From the NCBI RefSeq assembly GCF_900142225.1, contig NZ_FRAD01000016.1, positions 1-64,000 on the forward strand: 64,000 nucleotides of DNA, in the 5' to 3' direction. The notes below the pieces were generated by a model. That model had not been told where the DNA came from and did not search any database. It worked only from the letters and a program-made list of their open reading frames with translations. Source of the DNA: Hathewaya proteolytica DSM 3090 (GTDB lineage Bacteria > Bacillota > Clostridia > Clostridiales > Clostridiaceae). A program made the translations under genes and the position numbers. Shown here piece by piece: positions 44,188-52,674 of this stretch. Positions within the stretch are counted from its first letter, which is position 1, and every line of letters starts with the position of its first letter.

Positions 44188-45030
44188 TTATCTCTTATCT
44201 ATCCAGGAAATAAACTTCTCTATATTCCTTGGGTACACATCTGAATCCTGACTTATTTCATGAAATTTTCTATTCAAAGCTCTTGTAACCTCATATAAAA
44301 TAGGTTTCCTTATACCAGCCTTTTCGATAATGCTATCCTCATTAAAAATATCTTCCATAGGCATATCTGCTATTATTTCTCCGTCATTAAATATAACTGC
44401 TCGTTCTGCAAATTCATAGGCGAAGTCCACATCATGGGTGGAAACCACTAATGTTATACCTTTTTGAGACAACTTATCTAGTGTGTTGTAAAGCAACTTC
44501 ACATTTTTAGGATCTAGAGAAGCTGTAGGTTCGTCTAGCAAAATCACTCTAGAATCCATGGCCAATATATCTGCAATGGTTATTCTTTTTTTTTCGCCTC
44601 CACTGAGATATTGTGGCGCTCTTTGCCTATACTCGGTTAGATTCATAAGCTCTAGAGCATTTTCCACCCTTCTTTTAACCTGATTTTTGTCCAACTTAAG
44701 ATTCATAGGTCCAAAAGAAACTTCACTTTCCACTGTGGAAGCAATAATTTGATTTTCTGCGTCTTGAAATACTATACCAACATTTTTTCTTAAATTTGTG
44801 AGATCACTTTTCTTGTAAAGAACTTCTTTACCTTCATATTCTAAGTGTCCACTTTCAGGTCGTAAAATACCATTGCATACAAGGAAAAAGGTAGATTTTC
44901 CAGCCCCATTATTGCCTAATATGGCTATTTTCTCTCCTCTATGAATGTCAATTGATATATTATTAAGAGCTTTTTTGTGTTGAAAATACGAAAAATTTAT
45001 ATTTTGCAGTTTCAAGATTGTACTGTCCAT
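44188..45030 (-). CDS. cbiO: cobalt ECF transporter ATPase
   Basis: A 280-residue ATPase of the CbiMNQO cobalt importer. Walker A GNNGAGKST, signature LSGGEKKR and Walker B VILLDEPTASLD are intact; the Q-loop is FQDAENQ. The ATG at 45030 shares one base with the cbiQ stop (TAATG), which argues for coupled translation. It powers uptake of Co2+ for cobalamin synthesis. Confidence 0.92.
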   Translation of the reverse strand: MDSTILKLQNINFSYFQHKKALNNISIDIHRGEKIAILGNNGAGKSTFFLVCNGILRPESGHLEYEGKEVLYKKSDLTNLRKNVGIVFQDAENQIIASTVESEVSFGPMNLKLDKNQVKRRVENALELMNLTEYRQRAPQYLSGGEKKRITIADILAMDSRVILLDEPTASLDPKNVKLLYNTLDKLSQKGITLVVSTHDVDFAYEFAERAVIFNDGEIIADMPMEDIFNEDSIIEKAGIRKPILYEVTRALNRKFHEISQDSDVYPRNIEKFISWIDKR

Positions 45031-45866
45031 TAGAATAAATCTATCCCCTTTTTGCTTAAAAATATTGTACATAATATAATACATATAGCATACACCAACA
45101 CGAAAAGCAAATGTTTATTTTTCACTTTATGCTCTTCGCTAAGAAAGCACAAATCTCCCTCATAGCATCTAGCTTCCATGGCATTGAAACTATCACGACT
45201 TCTTTTAAAAGAGTTTACTAACACGTTGCCACTTATATGAGTAAAAGTATACCATGCATTTTTACCACCATCATACCCTAATCTGCACATAGCAGAAGTG
45301 GTCATGGCATTCTGCACATCCTGTAATAGAAAAATATATCTATAAATTAGATACATAAGCTCTATTACTACCGTGGGAAGGTGGATTTTTTTTAAGGATT
45401 CTATTATATCCTGCATTGGCGTAGTTAGGCTTAGAAAATACAAACATGTTACAGCCCCATAAGCCTTAAAAAATAGTTTCAAAGACTCTAATAATCCTGT
45501 TTTTGTCACACATAAAAATACTGTACCTATCTTAAAGTTATAAATCCCTAATGGAGTTTTACTAAAGTCTATTATTATTGTGATGCAGCTAATTAGTATA
45601 AAGGCAATGGGTAATTTAATTAAGTTAAAATAATAGCCCCTAGGAATTTTCGCCAATCCCACAGTTAAAAATACCATACTTATTCCAATAATCACATGAA
45701 TTAAGGTAATATCCACTGAAACGCAGTATATCAACAATAACATGGAACTTACAAGCTTTAATTGAGAATTTACATCTCTCATATTAGATTTTTGAGCATA
45801 CATATCCATAAAAATAATGCCATGAGTGTGCTTCTTGTGTATTTTATTTTTCATTTTTATTTTCAT
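45030..45866 (-). CDS. cbiQ: cobalt ECF transporter transmembrane protein
   Basis: About 278 residues, the T-component that couples the ATPase to the substrate-binding subunits. About five to six helices, with the coupling-helix motifs near the end (STSAMCRLGYDGGK and SFKRSRDSFNAMEARCY, the latter the conserved A-RG-type segment). The start is uncertain: the ATG at 45866 follows AAAGGA closely, and one at 45854 is the alternative. Either overlaps the end of cbiN. Confidence 0.88.
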   Translation of the reverse strand: MKIKMKNKIHKKHTHGIIFMDMYAQKSNMRDVNSQLKLVSSMLLLIYCVSVDITLIHVIIGISMVFLTVGLAKIPRGYYFNLIKLPIAFILISCITIIIDFSKTPLGIYNFKIGTVFLCVTKTGLLESLKLFFKAYGAVTCLYFLSLTTPMQDIIESLKKIHLPTVVIELMYLIYRYIFLLQDVQNAMTTSAMCRLGYDGGKNAWYTFTHISGNVLVNSFKRSRDSFNAMEARCYEGDLCFLSEEHKVKNKHLLFVLVYAICIILCTIFLSKKGIDLF

Positions 45867-46164
45867 TCTTTCCTTTTGAAGAGTACTTTTTTCTTGATAC
45901 ATAATATCCAAATCCGTATCCAACTACACCTGCACCTAAGGCAGCCTGAAGACAGAATAAAAGGCTCTCTGTTTCTCCACCTGGCAATTCAATTACACTT
46001 TCCTGCCATGGCTCGTAGCCTGGATTAACTTTAGCTATTACATCCTCAGCTTTATCGTCTGCACCACCAAAATCGCTATCCTTTATAGTCATCAGTGGCA
46101 CTACAAGAATAACTGCACATATTAGCAGTGCCAATATTATCCCAATTACATTCTTTTTGCTCAT
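45844..46164 (-). CDS. cbiN: cobalt ECF transporter accessory protein
   Basis: A 106-residue protein with two helices and the CbiN signature DSDFGGADDKAEDVI on the outer loop, followed by the ESLLFCLQAALGAGVVGYGFGY helix. CbiN assists metal loading of CbiM. The ATG at 46164 sits 6 bases after GGAGG; the ATG two codons earlier is too close. The Lys/Asn-rich C-terminal tail overlaps cbiQ. Confidence 0.93.
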   Translation of the reverse strand: MSKKNVIGIILALLICAVILVVPLMTIKDSDFGGADDKAEDVIAKVNPGYEPWQESVIELPGGETESLLFCLQAALGAGVVGYGFGYYVSRKKYSSKGKNENKNEK

Positions 46165-46201
46165 ATTCATCCTCCACAAATACAAAATAGAAACTCGAAT
46201 A

Positions 46202-46942
46202 CTACATATATCCTATTTCTTCAAGTTCTGGCCTTGCAAAATTTTTCAAAAGACTCATTACTACTGCAGATAAAATACCTTCTACGATGGCAAGTGGAAT
46301 TTGTGTCACAGCAAATACCATCATGAATTCTCCTATAGACTTCATAACTCCAACACTTCCATGGTGTGAAATACCAAGCTGCACAGATGTTATACAATAT
46401 GTAAACAAATCGCCTAGTGCACAAGCTATTCCTACAGAAACTATATCGTTAACTTTAAACTTTCTTAAAAGCTTAAATATTCCATAGGACACAAATGGTC
46501 CAGCAATAGCCATAGAAAAAGTATTAGCACCAAGGGTAGTAAGTCCGCCATGAGCTAATAATATAGCTTGGAATAAAAGAACAATAACACCAACAACGGC
46601 AATTACATTAGGTCCAAACAAAACAGCTCCAAGGCCTGTACCAGTTGGATGGCTTGAAGATCCCGTAACACTTGGCATCTTTAAAGCCGACAATACAAAA
46701 GCATATGCTCCCACCATGGCAAGTAGAAGGATGGTCTTTCTGTGGTTTTTTGATATCCAGTTTATTCTCATAAGGCCAACAACCACAAATGGTATACATA
46801 GTACCCCCCACAACACGCAATGAGTGGCTGGAAGATACCCTTCCATAATATGCATTGCATTTGCAACAATCGGAAAAGCCATGATTGTCGCCATAAATAC
46901 TGAAATTAAAATAAACGATTTTTGTAATTTAGTATATTTCAT
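46202..46942 (-). CDS. cbiM: cobalt ECF transporter substrate-specific protein
   Basis: A 246-residue S-component that binds Co2+. A cleavable-looking N-terminal segment ends before MHIMEGYLP (about 30-38); the mature N-terminus with its histidine coordinates the metal. PSVTGSSSHPTGTGLGA (about 89-105) is the second conserved loop. ATG with GGAGG upstream, just after the riboswitch terminator. First gene of the cbiMNQO operon. Confidence 0.94.
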   Translation of the reverse strand: MKYTKLQKSFILISVFMATIMAFPIVANAMHIMEGYLPATHCVLWGVLCIPFVVVGLMRINWISKNHRKTILLLAMVGAYAFVLSALKMPSVTGSSSHPTGTGLGAVLFGPNVIAVVGVIVLLFQAILLAHGGLTTLGANTFSMAIAGPFVSYGIFKLLRKFKVNDIVSVGIACALGDLFTYCITSVQLGISHHGSVGVMKSIGEFMMVFAVTQIPLAIVEGILSAVVMSLLKNFARPELEEIGYM

Positions 46943-46966
46943 AAGTTACCTCCATAAAAAAAAATA

Positions 46967-46987
46967 AAGGTGACATAAAGACACCTT
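46967..46987 (-). terminator. riboswitch-controlled terminator before cbiM
   Basis: AAGGTG/CACCTT hairpin followed by TTTATTTTTTTTT on the minus strand, immediately before the cbiM ribosome site. Confidence 0.75.
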
Positions 46988-47019
46988 GTTGCAAAATTAA
47001 TAATGTAAACTAACTGAGC

Positions 47020-47195
47020 ACCGCAGCGGTTTAAAAATGTAGCTATAAGCAGTTCTCCTGACTTAAGTTCATAGTTAATTGTACCTTCTCGGAAAAACCT
47101 CCAATGGTATTTCACAAATAACTCCCTAATACAGTGACGGGTTCGTTCTGGATTCTCACCAAATTCTCTTTTAATTTTCTTTCGAAAAACTTATA
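47020..47195 (-). promoter_or_regulatory. cobalamin riboswitch upstream of cbiMNQO
   Basis: In order, the minus strand shows TTTGGTGAGAATCC, CGTCACTGTA, ACCATTGGAGG, GAGAAGG and the B12 box AAGTCAGGAGAACTGC (about 47049-47065), the conserved core of cobalamin riboswitches. A palindrome, ACCGCTGCGGT, follows before the terminator. High coenzyme B12 should reduce cobalt uptake. End points are approximate. Confidence 0.88.
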
Positions 47196-47232
47196 ACAAT
47201 ATTAAATTTTAATTTCGATCTCGATCATTCTT

Positions 47233-47261
47233 ATTATATAATACATATATATATATTTCAA
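47233..47261 (-). promoter_or_regulatory. promoter of cobalamin riboswitch
   Basis: Minus-strand TTGAAA (47256-47261), 17-base spacer, TATAAT (47233-47238). The spacer is an alternating TA tract. Confidence 0.65.
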
Positions 47262-47368
47262 TACCTAAAAATTATTACAATTATTATTAAATTACATATA
47301 GATATGTTTATTATCTTTTAAATTTATAGTATAATAATTGTGAATTATGTTATTTTTGGAGGATTGCT

Positions 47369-48025
47369 ATGATTGAAGATCTGAATATTTTAGACAATGT
47401 TGATATTTGCGTATTGGATAATATAAATGATAAAAGAACTTATTACAAGACAAATATAATTGAAAAAAATAGTGACAATATTTTTTACACGGGATACATT
47501 GCAGGCTTTAATAGTTCCATGATTAGCGACAAATCTAATTTGGAATATATGTTAATGTGTAAAACTCCAAAGGGTATTTTTTCATGGAAATCTATTTTTC
47601 TTGGCAATAAAAAAATAGACAACATCCTAGGGTGTGAGTTTAAGGCCATAGCTCCCCCTGTTAAAACTCAAAAGAGAGAATTTTTCAGGCAACCTGTTTG
47701 TCTGCCATTATGCTTTTCCATAGTGAAGTTCAATAATAAGCCAGTTAATGATATAACTTTGCATGACGGCACCATGTTTAACATCAGTGGTGGAGGATGT
47801 GCCTTTACTTCAAAACACAAAGTAAATCCAAACTACACCATAAATATTTCATTTAAATATAAAAACTCCATATATTGTCTAGACGGAAGAGTTCTAAGCT
47901 CTGTAAAAACGCCAGTTACCAATTTATTTGAATACCGCTTGCAATGGGAAAACAACAATCCGAAAATCACAGAAGATATAATAAGCCTACTTTGCATCAT
48001 GCAAAGGGAAAAAATTAAAACATAA
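47369..48025 (+). CDS. PilZ domain protein (c-di-GMP receptor, YcgR-like)
   Basis: A 218-residue two-domain protein. The N-terminal 95 residues fit a YcgR-N-like barrel; the PilZ domain starts at KREFFRQP (RxxxR: R103, R107) and continues with NISGGGC (N138-S140-G143), the two motifs that bind cyclic di-GMP. Such proteins couple c-di-GMP to motility or surface behaviour; no flagellar gene is adjacent here. ATG with GGAGGA upstream. A strong terminator follows. Confidence 0.9.
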   Translation: MIEDLNILDNVDICVLDNINDKRTYYKTNIIEKNSDNIFYTGYIAGFNSSMISDKSNLEYMLMCKTPKGIFSWKSIFLGNKKIDNILGCEFKAIAPPVKTQKREFFRQPVCLPLCFSIVKFNNKPVNDITLHDGTMFNISGGGCAFTSKHKVNPNYTINISFKYKNSIYCLDGRVLSSVKTPVTNLFEYRLQWENNNPKITEDIISLLCIMQREKIKT

Positions 48026-48032
48026 TTTAAAG

Positions 48033-48070
48033 AAGCTTGTATCCCATAGTTTATTATGGGATACAAGCTT
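48033..48070. terminator. bidirectional terminator
   Basis: A 15-16-bp stem, AAGCTTGTATCCCATA/TATGGGATACAAGCTT with a short loop, between the convergent PilZ and alaX genes; T- and A-rich flanks suit both strands. Confidence 0.85.
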
Positions 48071-48077
48071 TCTTATT

Positions 48078-49280
48078 TTAAATAAAAGATTTTTTAATAA
48101 TATTTTCCGCCAAATTCAAAGCTGCCTTTATGTTCTCTGGATTTTTTCCTGCACCTTGAGCCAAATGGTCTTTTCCGCCGCCTCTTCCATCTATAAGCTT
48201 TATGGATTCCTTTAATACATGGCTCATAGATATATTATTCACATCTTTTGAAGAGGCCATAATAAGATTACATGTGTCATAAGAACTGATACCCAAAACA
48301 GCAACAACACCATGATGTTCTACTATTTTTTCTATGAGTTTATTAGCTTTTTTCACATCATAATTCTCCATTGACCTTACAATGAGCTTTGTGTTTCCAA
48401 TAATATCAGCCTCTTTAATGAATTCCTTTATTTCATACTCCATTAAAGTATTGTTTAATTGTTTATTTTCTTCGCAGCTTTGCTGATACTTTTCTTCCAA
48501 CTTTATTATATTGCTATAAACTTCATCCACATTGCAGCTCAGTTCTCTACAAATGTTAGACAATATAAAGTCCTTTTTAATACAATCCTTCACAGCACGT
48601 TCCCCAGCAATATACTCAATTCTAGTGTTGCCCTTGTATTTCTCAAACTTCAATATTTTAATTAGTCTAAGTTCCCTTGTATTGGAGGGATGTATGCCAC
48701 AACAAGCATTTATATCAAGGTCCTCTATTTTAACTACTCTAATTTTTTCATCAGTGTTAGGTTTAGCTCTGCGAAGATCTATATTTTGAAGTTCATCTTC
48801 ATCTGGAAAAAGAAATTCAACTTTCAACTCTCTATAAATAGCTTCATTTGCTAATTTCTCCACATGACTTATTTGTTCCTCTGTGAGAACCCCCTGTATA
48901 TCCACAGTAGAATAATCGTCTCCTATATGTATCCCTAGGGTGTTAGCATTATAAGTGTTAAAAAAGCAGCCTGACAAAACGTGTTGTGCAAAATGTTGGT
49001 CCATGCCATCCTTTCGCCTCTCCCAATTGAGCTTACAATGGACTTCATGAGTTTTTACTGGCATTTTATCTAACACATGATATATGACTCCATTTTCTTC
49101 GTAAACTTCACTTACCTCTATGTCTCCTATAAGTCCAGTATCACATTGTTGACCACCGCCACCAGGGAAAAAGGCTGTTCTATTTAAAGACACATGATAT
49201 TTTCCTTCTTTTTCTTTAATATCTTTTATATCAGCCACAAACTCTTTTATATACTGATCTTCATAAAATAATTTCTCCAT
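48078..49280 (-). CDS. alanyl-tRNA editing protein AlaX, long form
   Basis: A 400-residue stand-alone relative of the AlaRS editing domain that hydrolyses Ser- or Gly-charged tRNA-Ala. Zinc ligands are in QHFAQH (H96, H100) and CCGIH; RTAFFPGGGGQ near the N-terminus is the family opening. The C-terminal part has the coiled linker and DHHA1-like domain ending in GRGGGKDHLAQGAG. The length marks the AlaX-L group. ATG at 49280, with a rather distant GGAGG. Confidence 0.92.
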   Translation of the reverse strand: MEKLFYEDQYIKEFVADIKDIKEKEGKYHVSLNRTAFFPGGGGQQCDTGLIGDIEVSEVYEENGVIYHVLDKMPVKTHEVHCKLNWERRKDGMDQHFAQHVLSGCFFNTYNANTLGIHIGDDYSTVDIQGVLTEEQISHVEKLANEAIYRELKVEFLFPDEDELQNIDLRRAKPNTDEKIRVVKIEDLDINACCGIHPSNTRELRLIKILKFEKYKGNTRIEYIAGERAVKDCIKKDFILSNICRELSCNVDEVYSNIIKLEEKYQQSCEENKQLNNTLMEYEIKEFIKEADIIGNTKLIVRSMENYDVKKANKLIEKIVEHHGVVAVLGISSYDTCNLIMASSKDVNNISMSHVLKESIKLIDGRGGGKDHLAQGAGKNPENIKAALNLAENIIKKSFI

Positions 49281-49311
49281 ACAGCTTCTTATACCTCCAT
49301 TTCTTCATTCA

Positions 49312-51270
49312 TTACTTAAGACAATGCATATGTTCCTTTGCCTCATACCATGGCACGGAATAGCCTGCACCCTTGGTACAAAATACTGAGGAAGATGGAT
49401 ACTCTGCATCAGCATCCTTATCGTAAGCTATCTTCTCTATAACCTCTTCACTATTGTGGCAAACATCATAGCCATGGAATATAAAGGACAGACTTCCCGT
49501 ACCTCTAGTAAAGTCTTGAAACTCCAAGGCATAGTCCATAAATGTGGATACTGGACCTATACCCCTTATGGACACTCTATCTCCATTTATAACAGGCTCC
49601 TCAAAGCTTCCATATAGCCTTTGAATATCACTGATGATTCTGCCCATGTAATCCAAATTTACCTCTATATTAAACTTGTAAAAAGGTTCTAAAAGCACAT
49701 TATCTCCACTTTCCAATCCCTGTCTCAAAGCCCTTTTAGTAGCCTGCCTAAAGTCTCCTCCACAAGTGTGCTTTATATGAGCCCTTGCGTTAATCAATGT
49801 AATTTTAAGATCAGTAAGTGCTGATCCCGTTAGAATTCCATGATGTTCTCTCTCAAAAATATGAGTGCGCACTAAATTTTGATATCCCGGTGGCAGCATA
49901 TCATTGGTACACTGATTTTCGAAAATTATACCAGAACCCACAGGTGCTGCTTCTATTTTCAAATTTACCTCCGAATAATGCCTTAAAGGTTCAAAGTGGC
50001 CATAACCATAAGTAACACCCTTTATGGTTTCCTTATATAAAATCTCCGGAGTTGCAAATTCCACTGGAAGATTGAACCTACTATGTAAAATCTCCTTTAA
50101 AACTTCTATTTGTACCTTTCCCATGATACTAACACTAAGTTGCTGTAACTCCTCACTCCAGGCCACATTTAAACTATCTTCTTCAGCCTCTAAGATCTTG
50201 AAATATTGCAACACATCTTTGGGATTTAACTTTTCATCAAATATGACTTTGGCTTTTAAGGTAGGTACCATATCTTTGTACTCTTCATTTTCCATATTAA
50301 TCCCCATACCAGCTTTTAAAGAGGATATTCCAACAATGGAAACCACATCACCAGCTTCTGCCTTGTTCATCCTAGTATAGCCGTTTCCATGGTACTGCCT
50401 TATCTCATTTATTTTTTCTGTAAAATTCTCATCCATAACTTCATAATCAATATCTTGCTTTACAGCTATACTTCCACTAAGAACCTTTGCAAAAGTAACC
50501 CTACTTCCCTTGTCATCGTACTTTATCTTCAGTACTCTGGCTTTAAGCTCCTTGTCCAGTGACTCATTGTATTTTGTGAAAGTAAGTTCTGCAAAAATGT
50601 TGAAAAATTCTTCTATGCCCTGATCCTGCAAAGCTGAGCCACTGCCAATAATAAAAATTTTTCTCTTGCTTATGAGTTTTTTCAAAGTATCTATCCACAA
50701 AGTTTCATCATAATCTCCATTAAAATAGCGCTCTAGCAATTCATCGTCTTTTTCTGCTATGATCTCCACATTTCTTTCTGAAAGATTACCCAAAGTATCA
50801 TTTGTAGAAAACACACACAGATCCTTTGAGAATTTTTTCTTTATATCTTCTATGACATTTCCCACATCTGCCCCTGTCCTATCTATTTTATTGATAAACA
50901 GGAAGGTAGGCACACTATGCTTTGAAAGCAATCTCCATATGGTATCCGTATGTCCTTGAATACCCTCTACAGCACTGATAATTATTATAGCGTAATCTAA
51001 GATGCTTATGGTCCTCTCCATTTCTGGAGAAAAATCTATATGACCTGGAGTGTCCAGAAGAAAATATTGGTCATTGTTATAATTAAAACTTCCCACACCG
51101 GAAAAAATAGTAATCCCTCTTCTTCTTTCTATTTCATTGTCATCGAGAAAGGCCTCTTTGTTGTCTACCCTTCCCCTTTTTCGTATGCTCTCTGTATGAT
51201 ATAAAATTTGCTCTGAAAAGGTAGTTTTTCCCGCATCTACATGGGCAAATATTCCTATGGTCTTTTTCAT
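49312..51270 (-). CDS. TetM/EF-G-like ribosomal protection family GTPase
   Basis: A 652-residue translational GTPase with the EF-G domain plan. G motifs: AHVDAGKTT (P-loop), RRRGITI (switch I), DTPGHID and NKIDR. Length and the domain IV/C-terminal sequence (RADFRQATKRAL-type region, GSGIIFENQ) resemble tetracycline ribosomal protection proteins such as TetM (639 aa). Chromosomal relatives are common in clostridia and need not confer resistance, so I do not call it tet. It lies between alaX and tcdA, all on one strand with about 30-base gaps. Confidence 0.82.
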   Translation of the reverse strand: MKKTIGIFAHVDAGKTTFSEQILYHTESIRKRGRVDNKEAFLDDNEIERRRGITIFSGVGSFNYNNDQYFLLDTPGHIDFSPEMERTISILDYAIIIISAVEGIQGHTDTIWRLLSKHSVPTFLFINKIDRTGADVGNVIEDIKKKFSKDLCVFSTNDTLGNLSERNVEIIAEKDDELLERYFNGDYDETLWIDTLKKLISKRKIFIIGSGSALQDQGIEEFFNIFAELTFTKYNESLDKELKARVLKIKYDDKGSRVTFAKVLSGSIAVKQDIDYEVMDENFTEKINEIRQYHGNGYTRMNKAEAGDVVSIVGISSLKAGMGINMENEEYKDMVPTLKAKVIFDEKLNPKDVLQYFKILEAEEDSLNVAWSEELQQLSVSIMGKVQIEVLKEILHSRFNLPVEFATPEILYKETIKGVTYGYGHFEPLRHYSEVNLKIEAAPVGSGIIFENQCTNDMLPPGYQNLVRTHIFEREHHGILTGSALTDLKITLINARAHIKHTCGGDFRQATKRALRQGLESGDNVLLEPFYKFNIEVNLDYMGRIISDIQRLYGSFEEPVINGDRVSIRGIGPVSTFMDYALEFQDFTRGTGSLSFIFHGYDVCHNSEEVIEKIAYDKDADAEYPSSSVFCTKGAGYSVPWYEAKEHMHCLK

Positions 51271-51299
51271 TTTCAGCTAGTTCCCCCGCAGTTTCTTAA

Positions 51300-52004
51300 T
51301 TATTTGCTCGAATCCTTTAGTAACTCTATAATGTCCTTTATTACCTGCCCCCCTATGGCCATGCCTGCCACCGGTGGAACAAAGGACATACTTCCCGGAG
51401 TTCTTAATCCAGTTTTCACAGGAATTTCTTCAGAATACAACACCTTGGTTTTGGTGATTCCTCTTTTCTTTAACTCTGTCCTCATGACCTTTGCCAAAGG
51501 ACATACTTTGGTCTTATCTATAGTTGTAATTTTAAATTCCAATGGATTTAGCTTATTTCCAGTACCCATGGAACTTATAACTGGTATATTATTTGCGCTA
51601 CAGTATTCTATGACCTGTAATTTTGACGTCACCGTATCGATGGCATCCACCACATAGTCACATTTTTCTCCAATTATTTCACCTATATTATCTTTATCAA
51701 TAAAACACTTATGGCATTCTATTAAGCACTGTGGATTTATACTGAGCACCCTTTCTTTCATAACTTCCACCTTATCTTTACCTATGGTCTCATGAGTAGC
51801 TATGATCTGCCTATTTAAATTGCTTATGGATATGGTGTCCTTATCCACAATAGCTATGTGTCCAATGCCACTTCGCACTAATGCTTCCACCACAAAGCCG
51901 CCTACTCCTCCTATGCCAAGTACCACTACCCTAGCATTTTTTAGTTTATCTATATTCTCGCTACCAATAAGTAGCTCTGTTCTACTAAGTGAATATTCTT
52001 CCAT
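51300..52004 (-). CDS. tcdA: tRNA threonylcarbamoyladenosine dehydratase
   Basis: A 234-residue ThiF/MoeB/E1-type adenylating enzyme. GIGGVGGFV (about 30-38) is the nucleotide motif and NLNRQI the conserved arginine loop; CPLAKVMRTELKKRGI and SFVPPVAGMAIGG are typical of TcdA (YgdL), which forms the cyclic t6A at position 37 of ANN-decoding tRNAs. No rhodanese domain or C-terminal zinc site, which argues against MoeB/ThiF. ATG with AAAGGAAA upstream. Confidence 0.9.
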   Translation of the reverse strand: MEEYSLSRTELLIGSENIDKLKNARVVVLGIGGVGGFVVEALVRSGIGHIAIVDKDTISISNLNRQIIATHETIGKDKVEVMKERVLSINPQCLIECHKCFIDKDNIGEIIGEKCDYVVDAIDTVTSKLQVIEYCSANNIPVISSMGTGNKLNPLEFKITTIDKTKVCPLAKVMRTELKKRGITKTKVLYSEEIPVKTGLRTPGSMSFVPPVAGMAIGGQVIKDIIELLKDSSK

Positions 52005-52086
52005 ATTGCTAGTTTCCTTTCGTAAAATATGTATCCTTTACTTCACATTATCTATTATACACTATTTTTTATTATTTTAAATCTAG

Positions 52087-52124
52087 CAAAAATGCACCAT
52101 AATCCCATAAAAATTACAGTGCAT
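52087..52124 (-). terminator. terminator after KilA-N remnant
   Basis: An 11-bp stem starting ATGCAC/GTGCAT (52092-52097 with 52119-52124) whose two odd pairs are G-U in minus-strand RNA, followed by TTTTTGC. Confidence 0.6.
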
Positions 52125-52172
52125 AATTTAAAAATAAAATATGCTTTAAATTTTAAATTATACTTATAGAAT

Positions 52173-52358
52173 TTATTTGGTAGGATCTTTTAATAGATAT
52201 TCTTTGATTGCATCCGTATGGATCTTATAGTTAATCTTAGAGATTTCTCTATTCAAATTCCAACTTAATGATAATCTTGAGTTTTCATCCGATTTAAGTC
52301 TCTTATAGTCTTGTATTACATAAATCTTAAACTCAGCAGAAATCCATGAACTATCCAT
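52173..52358 (-). pseudogene. KilA-N domain protein, C-terminal remnant
   Basis: The minus-strand frame gives SSWISAEFKIYVIQDYKRL, then LSWNLNREISK and INYKIHTDAIKEYL, matching the C-terminal half of the bacterial/phage KilA-N domain (the YRIHTDAIKE segment is characteristic). Family proteins run to about 250 residues; here homology begins abruptly at about 52350, directly after a terminator hairpin, and there is no upstream coding part or ribosome site. A frame with a TTG start at 52412 would run through that terminator and is not credible. This is probably a leftover of a phage-type gene. Confidence 0.7.
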
Positions 52359-52361
52359 GGA

Positions 52362-52548
52362 TATACAAAAAGAGCCGATGATCACATCATCAGCTCTTTT
52401 CCAACTAAACAACCATTATTCCATTTTATATTATTCTATAAACTTTCTTGGGGAATATTCATTTATGTATATAATTTATCATAATGATTTGTTTAAAGCT
52501 TTTTAGGTTTTTCCTGTATAAAATGTTTTTTTGCATTTAATAACCATT
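52362..52548 (-). ncRNA. candidate small RNA or micro-gene, about 185 nt
   Basis: A complete transcription unit without a normal gene: promoter at 52552-52579, then about 150 bases with only tiny frames, then a strong 14-bp terminator (52364-52400). The first ATG (52547) lies almost at the predicted start site and opens a 14-codon frame, MVIKCKKTFYTGKT, with no ribosome site. The identity is unknown; it does not show the long rod of 6S RNA. Confidence 0.45.
52364..52400 (-). terminator. terminator of the candidate small RNA
   Basis: AAAAGAGCTGATGA pairs with TCATCGGCTCTTTT; the single T-G pair exists only in minus-strand RNA. TTTTTG follows. Confidence 0.8.
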
Positions 52549-52551
52549 GTT

Positions 52552-52579
52552 AGTATATCAAATCTAAAAATTATTTCAA
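52552..52579 (-). promoter_or_regulatory. promoter of the candidate small RNA
   Basis: Minus-strand TTGAAA (52574-52579), 16-base spacer, TATACT (52552-52557). Confidence 0.6.
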
Positions 52580-52633
52580 TTATTATAGAATAGTTATATG
52601 GTTAATAATTTAACTATTGAAATTTCTGATACA

Positions 52634-52669
52634 AAAAAACACTGTAACTATCCTAGTACAGTGTTTTTT
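52634..52669 (-). terminator. telA terminator
   Basis: A 13-bp stem, AAAAAACACTGTA/TACAGTGTTTTTT, five bases after the telA stop; T-runs on both strands. Confidence 0.85.
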
Positions 52670-52674
52670 CTATG

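Noticed and set aside
47239..47255. Alternating TA tract as a microsatellite or origin-like element
   Set aside because: It is only 17 bases long and serves as the spacer of a good promoter.
49312..51270. Calling the EF-G-like GTPase a tetracycline resistance gene
   Set aside because: Divergent chromosomal homologues exist in drug-sensitive clostridia, there are no mobile elements around it, and its neighbours are translation genes.
52173..52412. The KilA-N-like frame as an intact 79-residue gene with a TTG start at 52412
   Set aside because: The frame would read through a strong terminator hairpin and has no ribosome site; homology starts only after the hairpin.
52362..52548. 6S RNA as identity of the candidate small RNA
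   Set aside because: The 5' and 3' ends do not pair into the long rod with a central bubble expected of 6S.
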